Below are positions 57,461 through 64,000 of a stretch of 64,000 bases of DNA, piece after piece. This DNA comes from Halomonas sp. 25-S5 (GTDB lineage: Bacteria > Pseudomonadota > Gammaproteobacteria > Pseudomonadales > Halomonadaceae). The stretch is from NCBI RefSeq assembly GCF_029889845.1, contig NZ_JARANV010000019.1, positions 1 to 64,000 of the forward strand. The letters run 5' to 3'. The translations under genes were made by a program, and so were the position numbers. A model generated the notes under the pieces. It made no database searches and was not told the origin of the DNA. It worked only from the letters and a program-made list of their open reading frames with translations. Each line of letters begins with the position of its first letter. Position 1 is the stretch's first letter.

Positions 57461-59851
57461 ATGACGGAGCAGCATTCGCCGACAAGGCGCTTCTGGCTGG
57501 GCGGTAAGCGCGCTGCCGAGCAGGACCGGTTCTTCCGTGAGGCCCTGGAACCCCTGGGCTGGCAGCTCGGCGACGAGCACGACTGGGACGCCGGCTGGAT
57601 CACCGGCATGCCGGATGCTGCACAGTTCCGGCGTGTCTCGCCGACGCGCAAGATGAACCACTTCCCGGGCAATGCGGCGCTCACCGTCAAGAGCCGACTC
57701 CATGACAGCCTCGCCACCCTTCGCGAGCGCATGCGGGAGAGCCATGGGGCGGATCACGAGCTTGTCCGGCGGCTGGCGTTCTTTCCCCGAGCCTACGTGA
57801 TGCCCGGTGACTACCATGCGCTGCAGGAGGCCGCCCAGGCCGACCCCGGGCAGCGCTGGATCCTCAAGCCCACCAATGCCTCCAAGGGTAAGGGCGTGCG
57901 GGTGCTGCAGGATGTCGCCGAGGCGCCTCTCGCGCGGGACTGGCTGGTACAGGAGTATGTGGCCAATCCCCATACCATTCGCGGCCACAAATATGTCCTG
58001 CGGCTCTATGTGCTGATCACCTCGCTTTCGCCGCTGCGCGTCTATCTCTATCGCCAGGGCTTCGCCAAGCTGGCCTCGGAGCCCTGGGATCCCGAGGATG
58101 CCGACAACCCCTACAGCCAGCTCACCAACCCGGACATCAATGCCCTGAACAGCCACGCCGAGGTGCCGGTGGAGTTTATCGACCTGGAGCGATACCGGGC
58201 CTGGTTGAGAGATCAGGGGCACGACGACGAGGCCCTCTTCGCGCGCATCGAGGACCTGGTGGCGCTCACTGTGATCTCCGCCGTGGACGCCATGCGCGCT
58301 CGCACCGCCGAGGCCGGCGCTGATCCCCGTGGCTGCTACGAGCTGCTGGGACTCGACTGCCTGGTGGACGACACCCTCAAACCGTGGATCCTGGAGTGCA
58401 ACCTTAGCCCCTCGCTGGGCATCTGTGCCGACCCGGAGACGGGGGGGCGCGTCGAGGAGGCCGTCAAGGGCGGGCTGGTGCATGACATGGTCGCGCTGGT
58501 CGATCTCCCCGGACGGGCCCTGTCCGAGGCCGGCACTGCCGCTCAGGAACCGGATGTCACCCCGCAGCTGGTCGCCGAGGCAGAGGCCGAGCAGGCACGC
58601 GCCGGCGGCTTCCTGTGGCTGTTGCCGGCCGTGGACCCCGAGCGCTACCTGCCCTACTTCGCCTTGCCCACCCCGGCCGATCTCCGGCTGGCCGAGGCCC
58701 TGACGGGGCGACCCCTGCCGCCCCTACGGTTGCAGCGGCGCCACGTGGCGGAACTGGTCGACGAGGAGCGTCTCGCCCTCTATGACACGCGCAGTGGTCG
58801 CTACTACCGGCCCAACGACACGGCCTCCCTGACCTGGCTGCTGGCGACCGAGGGGCTGGACCCCGATGCCATCGCCGAAGAGCTGGCGCGCGCCACCTCC
58901 GAGGCGGGAGCACCGGCACAGATCTCGGCGCTGCGGGACGATGTGTGGAACACCCTGCGCGATTGGTGCCGTGCCGGCCTGCTCTGTCAGCAAGGCACCA
59001 CGCCGGCAGCGTCGCCGGAGGCGCGTGAGGTCCCTGACCAGGCGCCACTCTCACTGACGGGGCGGGTCATGAGGCTCCAACTGGACGGCCGTGACTGGGC
59101 CCTGGACGTGGCCAGTGGCCCTGCCATGGCGCGGTTGGCGACATGGTTCGGCGAGCGGCTCTCGCCGCTTGACGCCGAGGCGGCGCGCCGGCTGCCGCGG
59201 CTGGCGGTACTGCAGGAGTCCGGCGGCTATGCCCTGGCCACCGATGACCGGCTGTTGGCATCGCGGCTAACGCTTGCGCAGCTGGGTCCGGTATTGACAT
59301 CGCACCTGATTCGCCAGGCCACGATGCCCGGCCACCCGGTGGTCGACGCGGCCCTGTTGGTCACACCGCAGGGCTGCGGGGTGCTCTGCCTGCTCCCCGA
59401 TGGGGAGGAGAGCCGCGCCCTGCTGCAGCGGCTGCGGGAAGCATCGGGCGGTATGTTGACGCGCGGCGTACGGCTGGACCTCTCGGATCCGAGCATCGCC
59501 GACCCCCTGGACTTTCCCCTGCCGGGCGTCGCCGGAGCCTCGAGCGGGTTGCCCGCTACCGTGGCTCTCCGCGGTATGCTGCTGCCGGCCAAGACGTCTG
59601 CCGACCAGGCTCTTGCCCCGGTTGCCATGCTGGAGGTGCTTGGCGATCTGCTGCCGAATTGCCTGACCGTTGATGGCCAGGCGCTGGATGCCCAGAGCGT
59701 GACGGTTCTAGGCGACTGGCTCTCCACCCTGGTCTTGAGTGCGGTGAGGGCGGGGCCAGATGCACCGGATGCCGCGTCACTGATCCAATGGCTGGATACG
59801 CGGGTAGACCCCACCCCTTCGGTCGATCGTCTCGCCATGGCGAGAGGATGA
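57461..59851 (+). CDS. Tubulin-tyrosine-ligase-like ATP-grasp fused to PqqD-like and degenerate HprK-like domains
   Basis: A 796-residue three-part protein. Residues about 45-350 form a TTL-type ATP-grasp: K136 in RWILKPTNASKGKGV, R174/K177/R181 in IRGHKYVLRLYVLITS, GLDCLVDD, and the Mg ligands E312/N314 in ILECNLSPSLG. Eukaryotic TTL/TTLL enzymes add Tyr, Glu or Gly to tubulin tails. Residues about 428-512 (ALYDTRSGRYYRPNDTASL, TEGLDPDAIAEEL) look like PqqD, the peptide-recognition element of RiPP enzymes. Residues about 535-796 resemble HprK-related proteins, but the P-loop position reads LLPDGEESRALL, without GxxGxGKS. AGGAG precedes the ATG. The next gene encodes a small peptide with an acidic Glu/Gly tail, the probable substrate. 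The pairing is inference. Confidence 0.82.
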   Translation: MTEQHSPTRRFWLGGKRAAEQDRFFREALEPLGWQLGDEHDWDAGWITGMPDAAQFRRVSPTRKMNHFPGNAALTVKSRLHDSLATLRERMRESHGADHELVRRLAFFPRAYVMPGDYHALQEAAQADPGQRWILKPTNASKGKGVRVLQDVAEAPLARDWLVQEYVANPHTIRGHKYVLRLYVLITSLSPLRVYLYRQGFAKLASEPWDPEDADNPYSQLTNPDINALNSHAEVPVEFIDLERYRAWLRDQGHDDEALFARIEDLVALTVISAVDAMRARTAEAGADPRGCYELLGLDCLVDDTLKPWILECNLSPSLGICADPETGGRVEEAVKGGLVHDMVALVDLPGRALSEAGTAAQEPDVTPQLVAEAEAEQARAGGFLWLLPAVDPERYLPYFALPTPADLRLAEALTGRPLPPLRLQRRHVAELVDEERLALYDTRSGRYYRPNDTASLTWLLATEGLDPDAIAEELARATSEAGAPAQISALRDDVWNTLRDWCRAGLLCQQGTTPAASPEAREVPDQAPLSLTGRVMRLQLDGRDWALDVASGPAMARLATWFGERLSPLDAEAARRLPRLAVLQESGGYALATDDRLLASRLTLAQLGPVLTSHLIRQATMPGHPVVDAALLVTPQGCGVLCLLPDGEESRALLQRLREASGGMLTRGVRLDLSDPSIADPLDFPLPGVAGASSGLPATVALRGMLLPAKTSADQALAPVAMLEVLGDLLPNCLTVDGQALDAQSVTVLGDWLSTLVLSAVRAGPDAPDAASLIQWLDTRVDPTPSVDRLAMARG

Positions 59852-59867
59852 CAGGAGCACGAGCATA

Positions 59868-59947
59868 CGGTGATGCCTTCCGGCATCACCGATGAAGATG
59901 TCGGCCCCTGGCCGGCGTCAAGACAACACGACATGTCCGGCATGTCG
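59868..59947 (+). repeat. Two hairpins between ligase and peptide genes
   Basis: CGGTGATGCC/GGCATCACCG with a TTCC loop (59868-59891) and CGACATG/CATGTCG around TCCGG (59929-59947) fill the 124-bp gap. Neither has a T-run. They could be processing or stability elements that let the peptide be made in excess over the ligase. Confidence 0.55.
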
Positions 59948-59975
59948 CCCAATCTGTATCAAGGAGATCATGATT

Positions 59976-60251
59976 ATGACACTGCAAGACGAAAAGCGCC
60001 GTAGCCTGCTGAGTCGCCTCAGCCGTCAGCTGGGCTACACGGCGCCGGCGCTCGCCTTGGTCGCCAGCGGCGCTGCGTTCCAGGCCGTGGCCAGCGAGAC
60101 GTCCCCCGATCTGAGCTATACCAATGGCCAGGAGGCTCCCCTGATGCTTGCCGAGGCCCACGCCGAAGGTGGCGCCGAGGCCGAAGGTGAAGCAGAAGGC
60201 GAAGCGGAAGGCGAGGGTGAAGCAGAAGGTGAGGGCGAAGGGGAGGGGTGA
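59976..60251 (+). CDS. Exported small peptide with Glu/Gly/Ala tail, candidate ligase substrate
   Basis: A 91-residue protein. Start 59976 has AAGGAG nine bases upstream; an ATG at 59970 is too near that site. Residues 1-18 are basic with KRRSLLSRL, Tat-like; residues 20-40 are hydrophobic and end QAVAS, a plausible signal-peptidase site after AVA. Residues 41-58 are a linker. From about residue 59 the sequence uses only Ala, Glu and Gly plus one His, ending EAEGEGEGEG. No Cys, Lys or aromatic residue occurs in the tail. This composition recalls tubulin C-terminal tails, the targets of TTLL enzymes, and a TTL-like ligase with a peptide-binding domain is encoded just upstream. Residues 1-58 may serve as leader. 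Function unknown; metal binding is possible. Confidence 0.8.
   Translation: MTLQDEKRRSLLSRLSRQLGYTAPALALVASGAAFQAVASETSPDLSYTNGQEAPLMLAEAHAEGGAEAEGEAEGEAEGEGEAEGEGEGEG
60150..60248 (+). repeat. Short coding repeats of the peptide tail
   Basis: Imperfect repeats of GAAGGTGAAGC-like units encode the alternating Glu-Gly/Glu-Ala tail. Codons vary (GAA/GAG, GGT/GGC/GGG), so the repeat is kept at protein level and is not merely a recent slippage product. Confidence 0.7.
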
Positions 60252-60273
60252 GCCCTTCCTTCCCTACCAGCGG

Positions 60274-60310
60274 GAAACCAGGTCCGTCACCACGGTGGCG
60301 GTCTGGTTTC
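60274..60310 (+). terminator. Hairpin after the peptide gene
   Basis: GAAACCAG pairs with CTGGTTTC and encloses a further CCG-CACC/GGTG-CGG stem; TTCCCC follows. It may partly terminate transcription after the peptide gene. Confidence 0.5.
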
Positions 60311-60335
60311 TTCCCCTCTGCCGCCTCACAGCGAT

Positions 60336-60362
60336 CCCATAACGTAACCCATAACGTAACCC
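60336..60362 (+). repeat. 12-bp tandem repeat before the DinB-like gene
   Basis: CCCATAACGTAA occurs twice in tandem (60336-60347, 60348-60359) followed by CCCA. Placed 28 bp before the DinB-like start, it could bind a regulator or hold a promoter element. Confidence 0.55.
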
Positions 60363-60389
60363 AAAGCGGAACTCACAGGACACCCCGTC

Positions 60390-60974
60390 ATGACATCACG
60401 CCACTCCCGGCCGTCTCCCGACACCGTGCGTCTCGTCGAGGAAAACCTGCTGACCCTTTGCCAGCTGAAGGACATGGTCGGGTCCCTTTCACCCGACATC
60501 TATCAGCAGGCGTTCGGCGAACACGGGCGCCACACCCTGGGCAAGCATGTGCGTCACATCATCGATCATTACGATGCCCTCCTCGAGGGGCTCGACCGAG
60601 GAGGGGAGGTCATCGACTACGAACAGCGCCGACGCGACGAGGCCCTCGAGCAATGGCCGCAGCAAGCGGCGAGTCATCTGGTCGGCATCGAGTCAAGGCT
60701 GTCGGTGCTGGGCGGCGAGCCGTCGTCGGCCGCGCTGACCCTGGCCTATCCCCTGGATGAGGAGAGGCTCTCCCTGGCGTCAAGCCTGGACCGAGAGCTT
60801 GCCTTCCTGACCAGTCACAGCATTCATCACATGGCGATCATTGCCCTGCTGGCCGAGCAGTCGGGTATCCACCTGCCCGAGACCTTCGGGGTGCATCCCT
60901 CTACGCTTCGACACTGGCAGCGGGCGTCTGAGGAGCAGGTGCCGCTCTCACCACTTTCGCGGAGGAGTGCCTGA
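60390..60974 (+). CDS. DinB-like metal-binding protein
   Basis: A 194-residue four-helix-bundle protein of the DinB/YfiT superfamily. The metal-binding histidines appear in GKHVRHIIDHYDALLEG (about residues 51-67) and TSHSIHHMAIIALLAEQSG (about 135-155), the usual spacing for a His triad. Members include bacillithiol- and mycothiol-dependent transferases and stress proteins. No signal peptide is present, so it is cytoplasmic. AGGA precedes the ATG. The stop overlaps the next gene's start (TGATG), showing coupling to the DUF302 gene. Its connection to the peptide system is by location. Confidence 0.78.
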   Translation: MTSRHSRPSPDTVRLVEENLLTLCQLKDMVGSLSPDIYQQAFGEHGRHTLGKHVRHIIDHYDALLEGLDRGGEVIDYEQRRRDEALEQWPQQAASHLVGIESRLSVLGGEPSSAALTLAYPLDEERLSLASSLDRELAFLTSHSIHHMAIIALLAEQSGIHLPETFGVHPSTLRHWQRASEEQVPLSPLSRRSA

Positions 60975-61459
60975 TGATGCGCATGATACTGGCGACCTGG
61001 CTGCTGGTGCTGGTCGTGGCGGCCCCCGTGAGTGCCGAACCCCGTTGGCCCGACCAGGGCTGGCAGGTCACGCCCACCTCGCTTTCCTACGACAACCTGC
61101 TGGAGGCTCTGCAGGAGGCGGTCGAGGCCGAGGGCATGTTCGTGGTCACCGAGGCAGGGCCCACCGTGGCCGCTGCGAACCGGGGGATCACCATCCCCGG
61201 CAACCGGGTCGTCGGCGTGTTTCGCAACGACTATGCGGTTCGGATCCTGCGGCTGAGCGTCCCGGCGATGATCGAAGCCCCCATGCGCTTCTATGTCACC
61301 GAAAATGACGACGGCAGTGCCACCCTCTCCTGGAAGACACCGACTCACTTGCTCGAACCCTACTTGGACACGGCCGGCGAGGAACTGGAAACAGTGGGCC
61401 GCGAGCTCGACACCCTGTTCGCTGCCATTGCAAAGCGTGCCACCGAGGAATCGGAGTGA
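60974..61459 (+). CDS. Exported DUF302 protein (first copy)
   Basis: A 161-residue protein with a signal peptide (MILATWLLVLVVAAPVSA-EP, about 21 residues). The rest fits DUF302: SYDNLLEALQEAVEAEGMFVVTEAG, GNRVVGVFRNDYAVRILRL and MRFYVTENDDGSATLSWKTP. DUF302 domains are small alpha/beta proteins of unknown role, often periplasmic. The start overlaps the DinB-like stop and has GGAG upstream. A second DUF302 gene lies at 63100. Confidence 0.82.
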   Translation: MMRMILATWLLVLVVAAPVSAEPRWPDQGWQVTPTSLSYDNLLEALQEAVEAEGMFVVTEAGPTVAAANRGITIPGNRVVGVFRNDYAVRILRLSVPAMIEAPMRFYVTENDDGSATLSWKTPTHLLEPYLDTAGEELETVGRELDTLFAAIAKRATEESE

Positions 61460-61632
61460 CTGCATCGAGCGTCACCTCAGGCACTTGAGGCGCTGACCCG
61501 TCGCAACAACCCCCACCCCCGTTTGGTCAACTGCGGCCGCTCCTCCGGGACGGTCATGCCGGCGAGTCGGCCATATCCTTCAGCGGTAATTGCGCCATCG
61601 CATTTTCATCTCCTGACCCCGAGCCAGGACGA

Positions 61633-61658
61633 TCGGACGCTTGCCCCGGTCCGTCCGA
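61633..61658 (+). terminator. Weak hairpin after the DUF302 gene
   Basis: TCGGACG and CGTCCGA flank a 12-base loop and are followed by CTTCTTTG. It lies in the 293-bp gap before the DoxX gene, where no other gene was recognised; if it terminates, DoxX has its own promoter. Confidence 0.4.
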
Positions 61659-61752
61659 CTTCTTTGCGTAAGGACATGCCGATCCCGGCGACCGAGTGGC
61701 GGCGTGTCATGTCAGGAACGTGGAATCCACCATGGAGTATCGAGGAGGAAAG

Positions 61753-62205
61753 ATGACCAAGACGTTGAGCCTGTTGTTGTTAAGGGTATCACTGGGCGGA
61801 TTGTTGCTGGTCTGGGGGGTGAACAAGATCGTCAATACCGATTACAGCCAGGCCATTGTCGACAACTTTTATTTCGGATTTCTATCGGCCGAAGCCCTGC
61901 TGCCACTAGCGGGTGCCGGCCAAATGCTGGTTGGCCTGCTGGTCGTCATCGGTCTGGCACGCCGCTGGACCTATCCACTGCAGCTGCTACTGAACGGTGC
62001 GTCGCTGGTGGCCGTCAGTGCCTCGGTCATTGATCCCTGGGGATGGTACCTTGAGGGTACCAATGCCTTGTTCTACCCCTCCTTGATCATCTTCGCCGCG
62101 AGTCTCTTGGCGATGGCCTTCCGTGAAGAGGATCGGCTGTCCCTGGATGCCGCCAGGCAGCGCCCGGGCCCGGTCAGCTGGGAAGCACGTCGTCACTGTA
62201 GCTGA
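61753..62205 (+). CDS. DoxX-family membrane protein
   Basis: A 150-residue integral membrane protein with four hydrophobic helices: LSLLLLRVSLGGLLLVWGVNKI, LLPLAGAGQMLVGLLVVIGLA, LQLLLNGASLVAVSASV and LFYPSLIIFAASLLAMAF. The first helix with R and GxxxxxxGxxK is typical of DoxX/SURF4-like proteins, which are linked to redox and membrane stress and often accompany exported metal-binding peptides in ECF-controlled operons. AGGAGG lies five to ten bases before the ATG at 61753. It is convergent with the DUF3047 gene. Confidence 0.82.
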   Translation: MTKTLSLLLLRVSLGGLLLVWGVNKIVNTDYSQAIVDNFYFGFLSAEALLPLAGAGQMLVGLLVVIGLARRWTYPLQLLLNGASLVAVSASVIDPWGWYLEGTNALFYPSLIIFAASLLAMAFREEDRLSLDAARQRPGPVSWEARRHCS

Positions 62206-62210
62206 TGAGT

Positions 62211-62241
62211 GGCGATACCCGGCCATTGGTCGAGTATCGCC
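62211..62241. repeat. Inverted repeat between convergent DoxX and DUF3047 genes
   Basis: GGCGATAC (62211-62218) and GTATCGCC (62234-62241) flank 15 bases, a possible shared terminator without T-runs. Confidence 0.45.
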
Positions 62242-62249
62242 GTCCGGGT

Positions 62250-62915
62250 TCAGGGACAGTCGGGCGGCTCGGGACTCGCGGAGAAGGCCAAGTGGGTGAA
62301 CCAGGCCGTGGCATCCACCCCGGCATTGTCGCCATCGCTCATGAGGGCGAGGCCATTGATGTGGTCCGGGCGGCTCCCGAAGAGTCGCTGATAGTCCTCG
62401 CGGATATCCCGCACTTCCGCCACCCATTCTCCTACGCGGGCCTCGCCACTCTGCAGGGCCATCAGCTGGGCGCGTGAGGTAAAGGCATTGGGCCAGTCCG
62501 ATCCTGCTGGCTGGCTCGAGGCCCACACATAGTTCACCGACTCGACCTGCCAGGGGAGCAGCCCCGTCTTGCGGGCCACATAGACCCTGGCAGGGTAGTC
62601 GTCCCCTGACTTTTGTGTCTCATCGAGACCCTCATGAATCCCCGATACCTGCCAGCACCACTGCAGGTAGGGCGTCTCGATAAGGTCGACCTCGCGTTCC
62701 AGGTATTTCGCCGAGGCCTGTTGCCGGGCGCTGGCCTGGAGGAGTCGCATGCCCTCCCGCGCGATGACCCGGTACTCGGTCTCGCCCTCGAAGCTGCGTG
62801 TCGGCCAGGCGAGTATATCGTCCGGCGAGAACGTCAGGTCACCCGCTGCGATGACAGGTTCTGCCACCAGGGTCGTCAATGTCATCAGACACCAGGGGAT
62901 AAGGGATCGGCTCAT
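62250..62915 (-). CDS. Exported DUF3047 protein
   Basis: A 221-residue protein with a signal peptide (LIPWCLMTLTTLVAEPVIA-AG). Conserved DUF3047 features are YRVIAREGMRLLQASARQQAS, LQWCWQVSG, DDYPARVYVARKTGLLPW and NYVWAS, then VRDIREDYQRLFG and ISDGDNAG-like LMSDGDNAG. The family is of unknown function, probably a periplasmic beta-sandwich binding carbohydrate or lipid-like ligands. ATG 62915 has GGAG 11 bases upstream and is preferred over 62936. Divergent from the second DUF302 gene. Confidence 0.82.
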   Translation of the reverse strand: MSRSLIPWCLMTLTTLVAEPVIAAGDLTFSPDDILAWPTRSFEGETEYRVIAREGMRLLQASARQQASAKYLEREVDLIETPYLQWCWQVSGIHEGLDETQKSGDDYPARVYVARKTGLLPWQVESVNYVWASSQPAGSDWPNAFTSRAQLMALQSGEARVGEWVAEVRDIREDYQRLFGSRPDHINGLALMSDGDNAGVDATAWFTHLAFSASPEPPDCP

Positions 62916-63005
62916 CGGGTAGATTACTCCATTCATTGCCGTGGATAGGGGGTGTTTTACGTCGAATCGTTCTTAAGGATGCAGTGGTCCAACGGGAGCG
63001 AACAC

Positions 63006-63037
63006 CCCGGACCTGATCCCTCAGGCCCGGGTTTCTT
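63006..63037 (+). terminator. Terminator-like hairpin in the leader of the second DUF302 gene
   Basis: CCCGG-A-CCTGA pairs with TCAGG-C-CCGGG (one mismatch) around TCCC, followed by TTTCTT. It lies 63 bp before a plus-strand start inside a divergent gap, so it cannot end an upstream plus-strand gene; attenuation of the DUF302 transcript is possible. Confidence 0.55.
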
Positions 63038-63099
63038 GCCTTGTGCGGGGGTCTTGGCCATCCTGACAGGATATTCGCTGGACAGAGGGAGGAGATACC

Positions 63100-63558
63100 A
63101 TGCGCAAGACGCTGACCGGGACGGCCATGGCTATGTTCATGGTTATACCGCTGGTAGTGCAGGCGGAAGAGCACGGGGTGATGCACCTGCAGTCGAGCGA
63201 CGATATCCAGCGTGTCGAGGAGCGGCTTCGTGAGGCTATCGAGGACAAGGGACTGACCCTGATGACCGTTGTCGATCACACCGCTAATGCGGAGGGCGTG
63301 GGGCTCTCGTTGCCGGCGACCCGTACCTTCATCTTTGGCAATCCGCAGGTGGGTACGCCGATGATGCAGTGCCAAGGAAGCATGGCGCTGGACCTGCCCC
63401 AGAAGATAGTAGTACGGGAGACCGACGAGGGCGTCAGGCTAGAGTGGAATTCGCCACACTACCTGGCCGAGCGCCACTCCCTGGAGGAGTGCGACCTGCC
63501 ACTGGACAAGGTCGCCGGTGTACTAGAGGGCGTGGCAAACGCTGCCGTAGGCCAGTGA
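63100..63558 (+). CDS. Exported DUF302 protein (second copy)
   Basis: A 152-residue periplasmic DUF302 protein. The signal peptide is about 24 residues (TAMAMFMVIPLVVQA-EE). The domain shows SSDDIQRVEERLREAIEDKGLTLMTVVDH, LPATRTFIFGNPQVGTPMM and VRETDEGVRLEWNSPHYL. It has Cys residues in MQCQGS and EECDLP that could form a disulfide. GGAGGAG lies before the ATG. It is related to, but clearly different from, the copy at 60974. Confidence 0.85.
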   Translation: MRKTLTGTAMAMFMVIPLVVQAEEHGVMHLQSSDDIQRVEERLREAIEDKGLTLMTVVDHTANAEGVGLSLPATRTFIFGNPQVGTPMMQCQGSMALDLPQKIVVRETDEGVRLEWNSPHYLAERHSLEECDLPLDKVAGVLEGVANAAVGQ

Positions 63559-63587
63559 GATCACGGCTGTGAAGGAGTGGCAGGCCT

Positions 63588-63791
63588 TCAGTGTCCGTCA
63601 TCGTCCTGCTCGGCGTCATGTTCCGGGCCGAATCGCCTGCCGGCCTCATGAAGCAGCGTGAACTGTCTGTCGCATTCTCTACAGGCGCCGCACATGGAAA
63701 GGTGTAACCTCAGGGACACCCGTTCCTGGAAGGTGAGAGGGCGGTCCTGCCTGAGGGACATAAGCCGGGTCGCCTCCTTGCACATCATCAT
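63588..63791 (-). CDS. Zinc-finger anti-sigma factor
   Basis: A 67-residue protein with the zf-HC2 pattern His-x3-Cys-x2-Cys in LHLSMCGACRECDRQF. It has no membrane segment, so it would be a soluble anti-sigma factor of the ZAS type. Its start overlaps the stop of the sigma factor gene (63788-63791), the standard sigma/anti-sigma arrangement. Its target is the adjacent ECF factor; it may sense redox or metal through the zinc site. Confidence 0.82.
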   Translation of the reverse strand: MMMCKEATRLMSLRQDRPLTFQERVSLRLHLSMCGACRECDRQFTLLHEAGRRFGPEHDAEQDDDGH

Positions 63792-64000
63792 GCCGTTTCC
63801 TCCTTCAGCCAGCCCTTCTCGATGCAGGCCCTGAGTCGCAGCCGGGCGCGATGCAGTATCACCCAGCAGTTGTTTTCCTTGATGTCCAGCTCCCGGCAGA
63901 TATCGTCGGTGGAGAGCCCCATCAGCTCGCGCAGGGAAAATACCCTAGCGGCGTTGTCCGGCAGGGCGATCATGCAGGCATCGAAGACCTGCCAGAAGTT
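63788..64000 (-). CDS. ECF RNA polymerase sigma factor, C-terminal part
   Basis: The reading frame continues beyond the window edge; 70 codons plus stop are visible. The sequence FWQVFDACMIALPDNAARVF, SLRELMGLSTDDICRELDI and NCWVILHRARLRLRACIEKGW is the sigma-4 region of an ECF factor, with the helix-turn-helix for the -35 element. Regions sigma-1 to sigma-2 lie outside. It is coupled to the anti-sigma gene. By position it could drive the peptide, DUF302 and DoxX genes; no shared promoter motif was confirmed by eye. Confidence 0.88.
   Translation of the reverse strand, partial: NFWQVFDACMIALPDNAARVFSLRELMGLSTDDICRELDIKENNCWVILHRARLRLRACIEKGWLKEETA

Noticed and set aside
57461..60251. Microviridin- or graspetide-type RiPP
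   Set aside because: The ATP-grasp motifs are of the TTL type, and the peptide tail has no Thr/Ser/Lys acceptors for omega-ester or amide rings.
60974..63558. Bufferin (DUF692/DUF2282) locus
   Set aside because: DoxX and an ECF factor are present, but no DUF692 enzyme and no Cys-rich peptide are seen.

Overview
The window looks like chromosome from a halophilic gammaproteobacterium of the Halomonas/Chromohalobacter group. The DNA is GC-rich with Shine-Dalgarno-led genes. It carries a complete set of ectoine-degradation genes (doeA, doeB, doeX, doeC, doeD) plus eutB, and four alpha-glucosidases of the type known from Halomonas. No rRNA, tRNA or CRISPR array was seen.

Layout. 1-1.1 kb: a RES toxin/Xre antitoxin pair in less GC-rich DNA, then a yjbQ 3' fragment. 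1.7-16.5 kb: an alpha-glucoside utilisation locus. On the minus strand this is a nine-gene array (binding protein, two permeases, alpha-glucosidase, ATPase, alpha-glucosidase, second binding protein, third alpha-glucosidase, LacI-type regulator), followed by a divergent aldo/keto reductase and porin. LacI-type operators sit in front of the array, between reductase and porin, and (weaker) in front of the regulator. 16.6-26 kb: a maltose/maltodextrin locus with a MalT-type activator, a fourth alpha-glucosidase and malK on the plus strand, converging on malEFG; consensus MalT boxes precede both units. 26-38.4 kb: Spy-like chaperone with a BaeSR-like two-component system, a LysO-type exporter, a DUF3108 protein, a nemRA-like old yellow enzyme unit with SDR and YghU-type GST, NAD salvage genes pncAB and a 2-hydroxyacid dehydrogenase. 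38.6-52.7 kb: the ectoine/hydroxyectoine catabolic cluster. It is interrupted between doeX and doeC by four unassigned enzymes (nitrilase-fold amidase, ATP-grasp ligase, C45-type Ntn hydrolase, PLP decarboxylase) and ends in eutB and a deleted eutC remnant. 52.8-57.3 kb: an HD-GYP protein, a transposase remnant, a haloacid dehalogenase, a periplasmic rhodanese, and an AhpD-like protein with its TetR regulator.

57.4-64 kb holds the most unusual unit. A 796-residue protein joins a tubulin-tyrosine-ligase-like ATP-grasp domain to a PqqD-like peptide-recognition domain and a degenerate HprK-like domain. It is followed by a 91-residue exported peptide whose C-terminal third is only Glu, Gly and Ala plus one His (EAEGEGEG type, resembling tubulin tails). 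DinB-like, DUF302 and DoxX genes follow; a DUF3047 gene, a second DUF302 gene and an ECF sigma/anti-sigma pair lie beside them. I propose this as a candidate undescribed peptide-modification system in which the ligase adds amino acids to the acidic tail of the exported peptide.

Working together, the sugar loci would import alpha-glucosides through porin and ABC transporters and hydrolyse them in the cytoplasm. The doe genes would turn ectoine into aspartate. The 57-62 kb unit would make and export a modified acidic peptide. Sequence reading was by eye; identities and fold assignments are recognition-based and were not computed.
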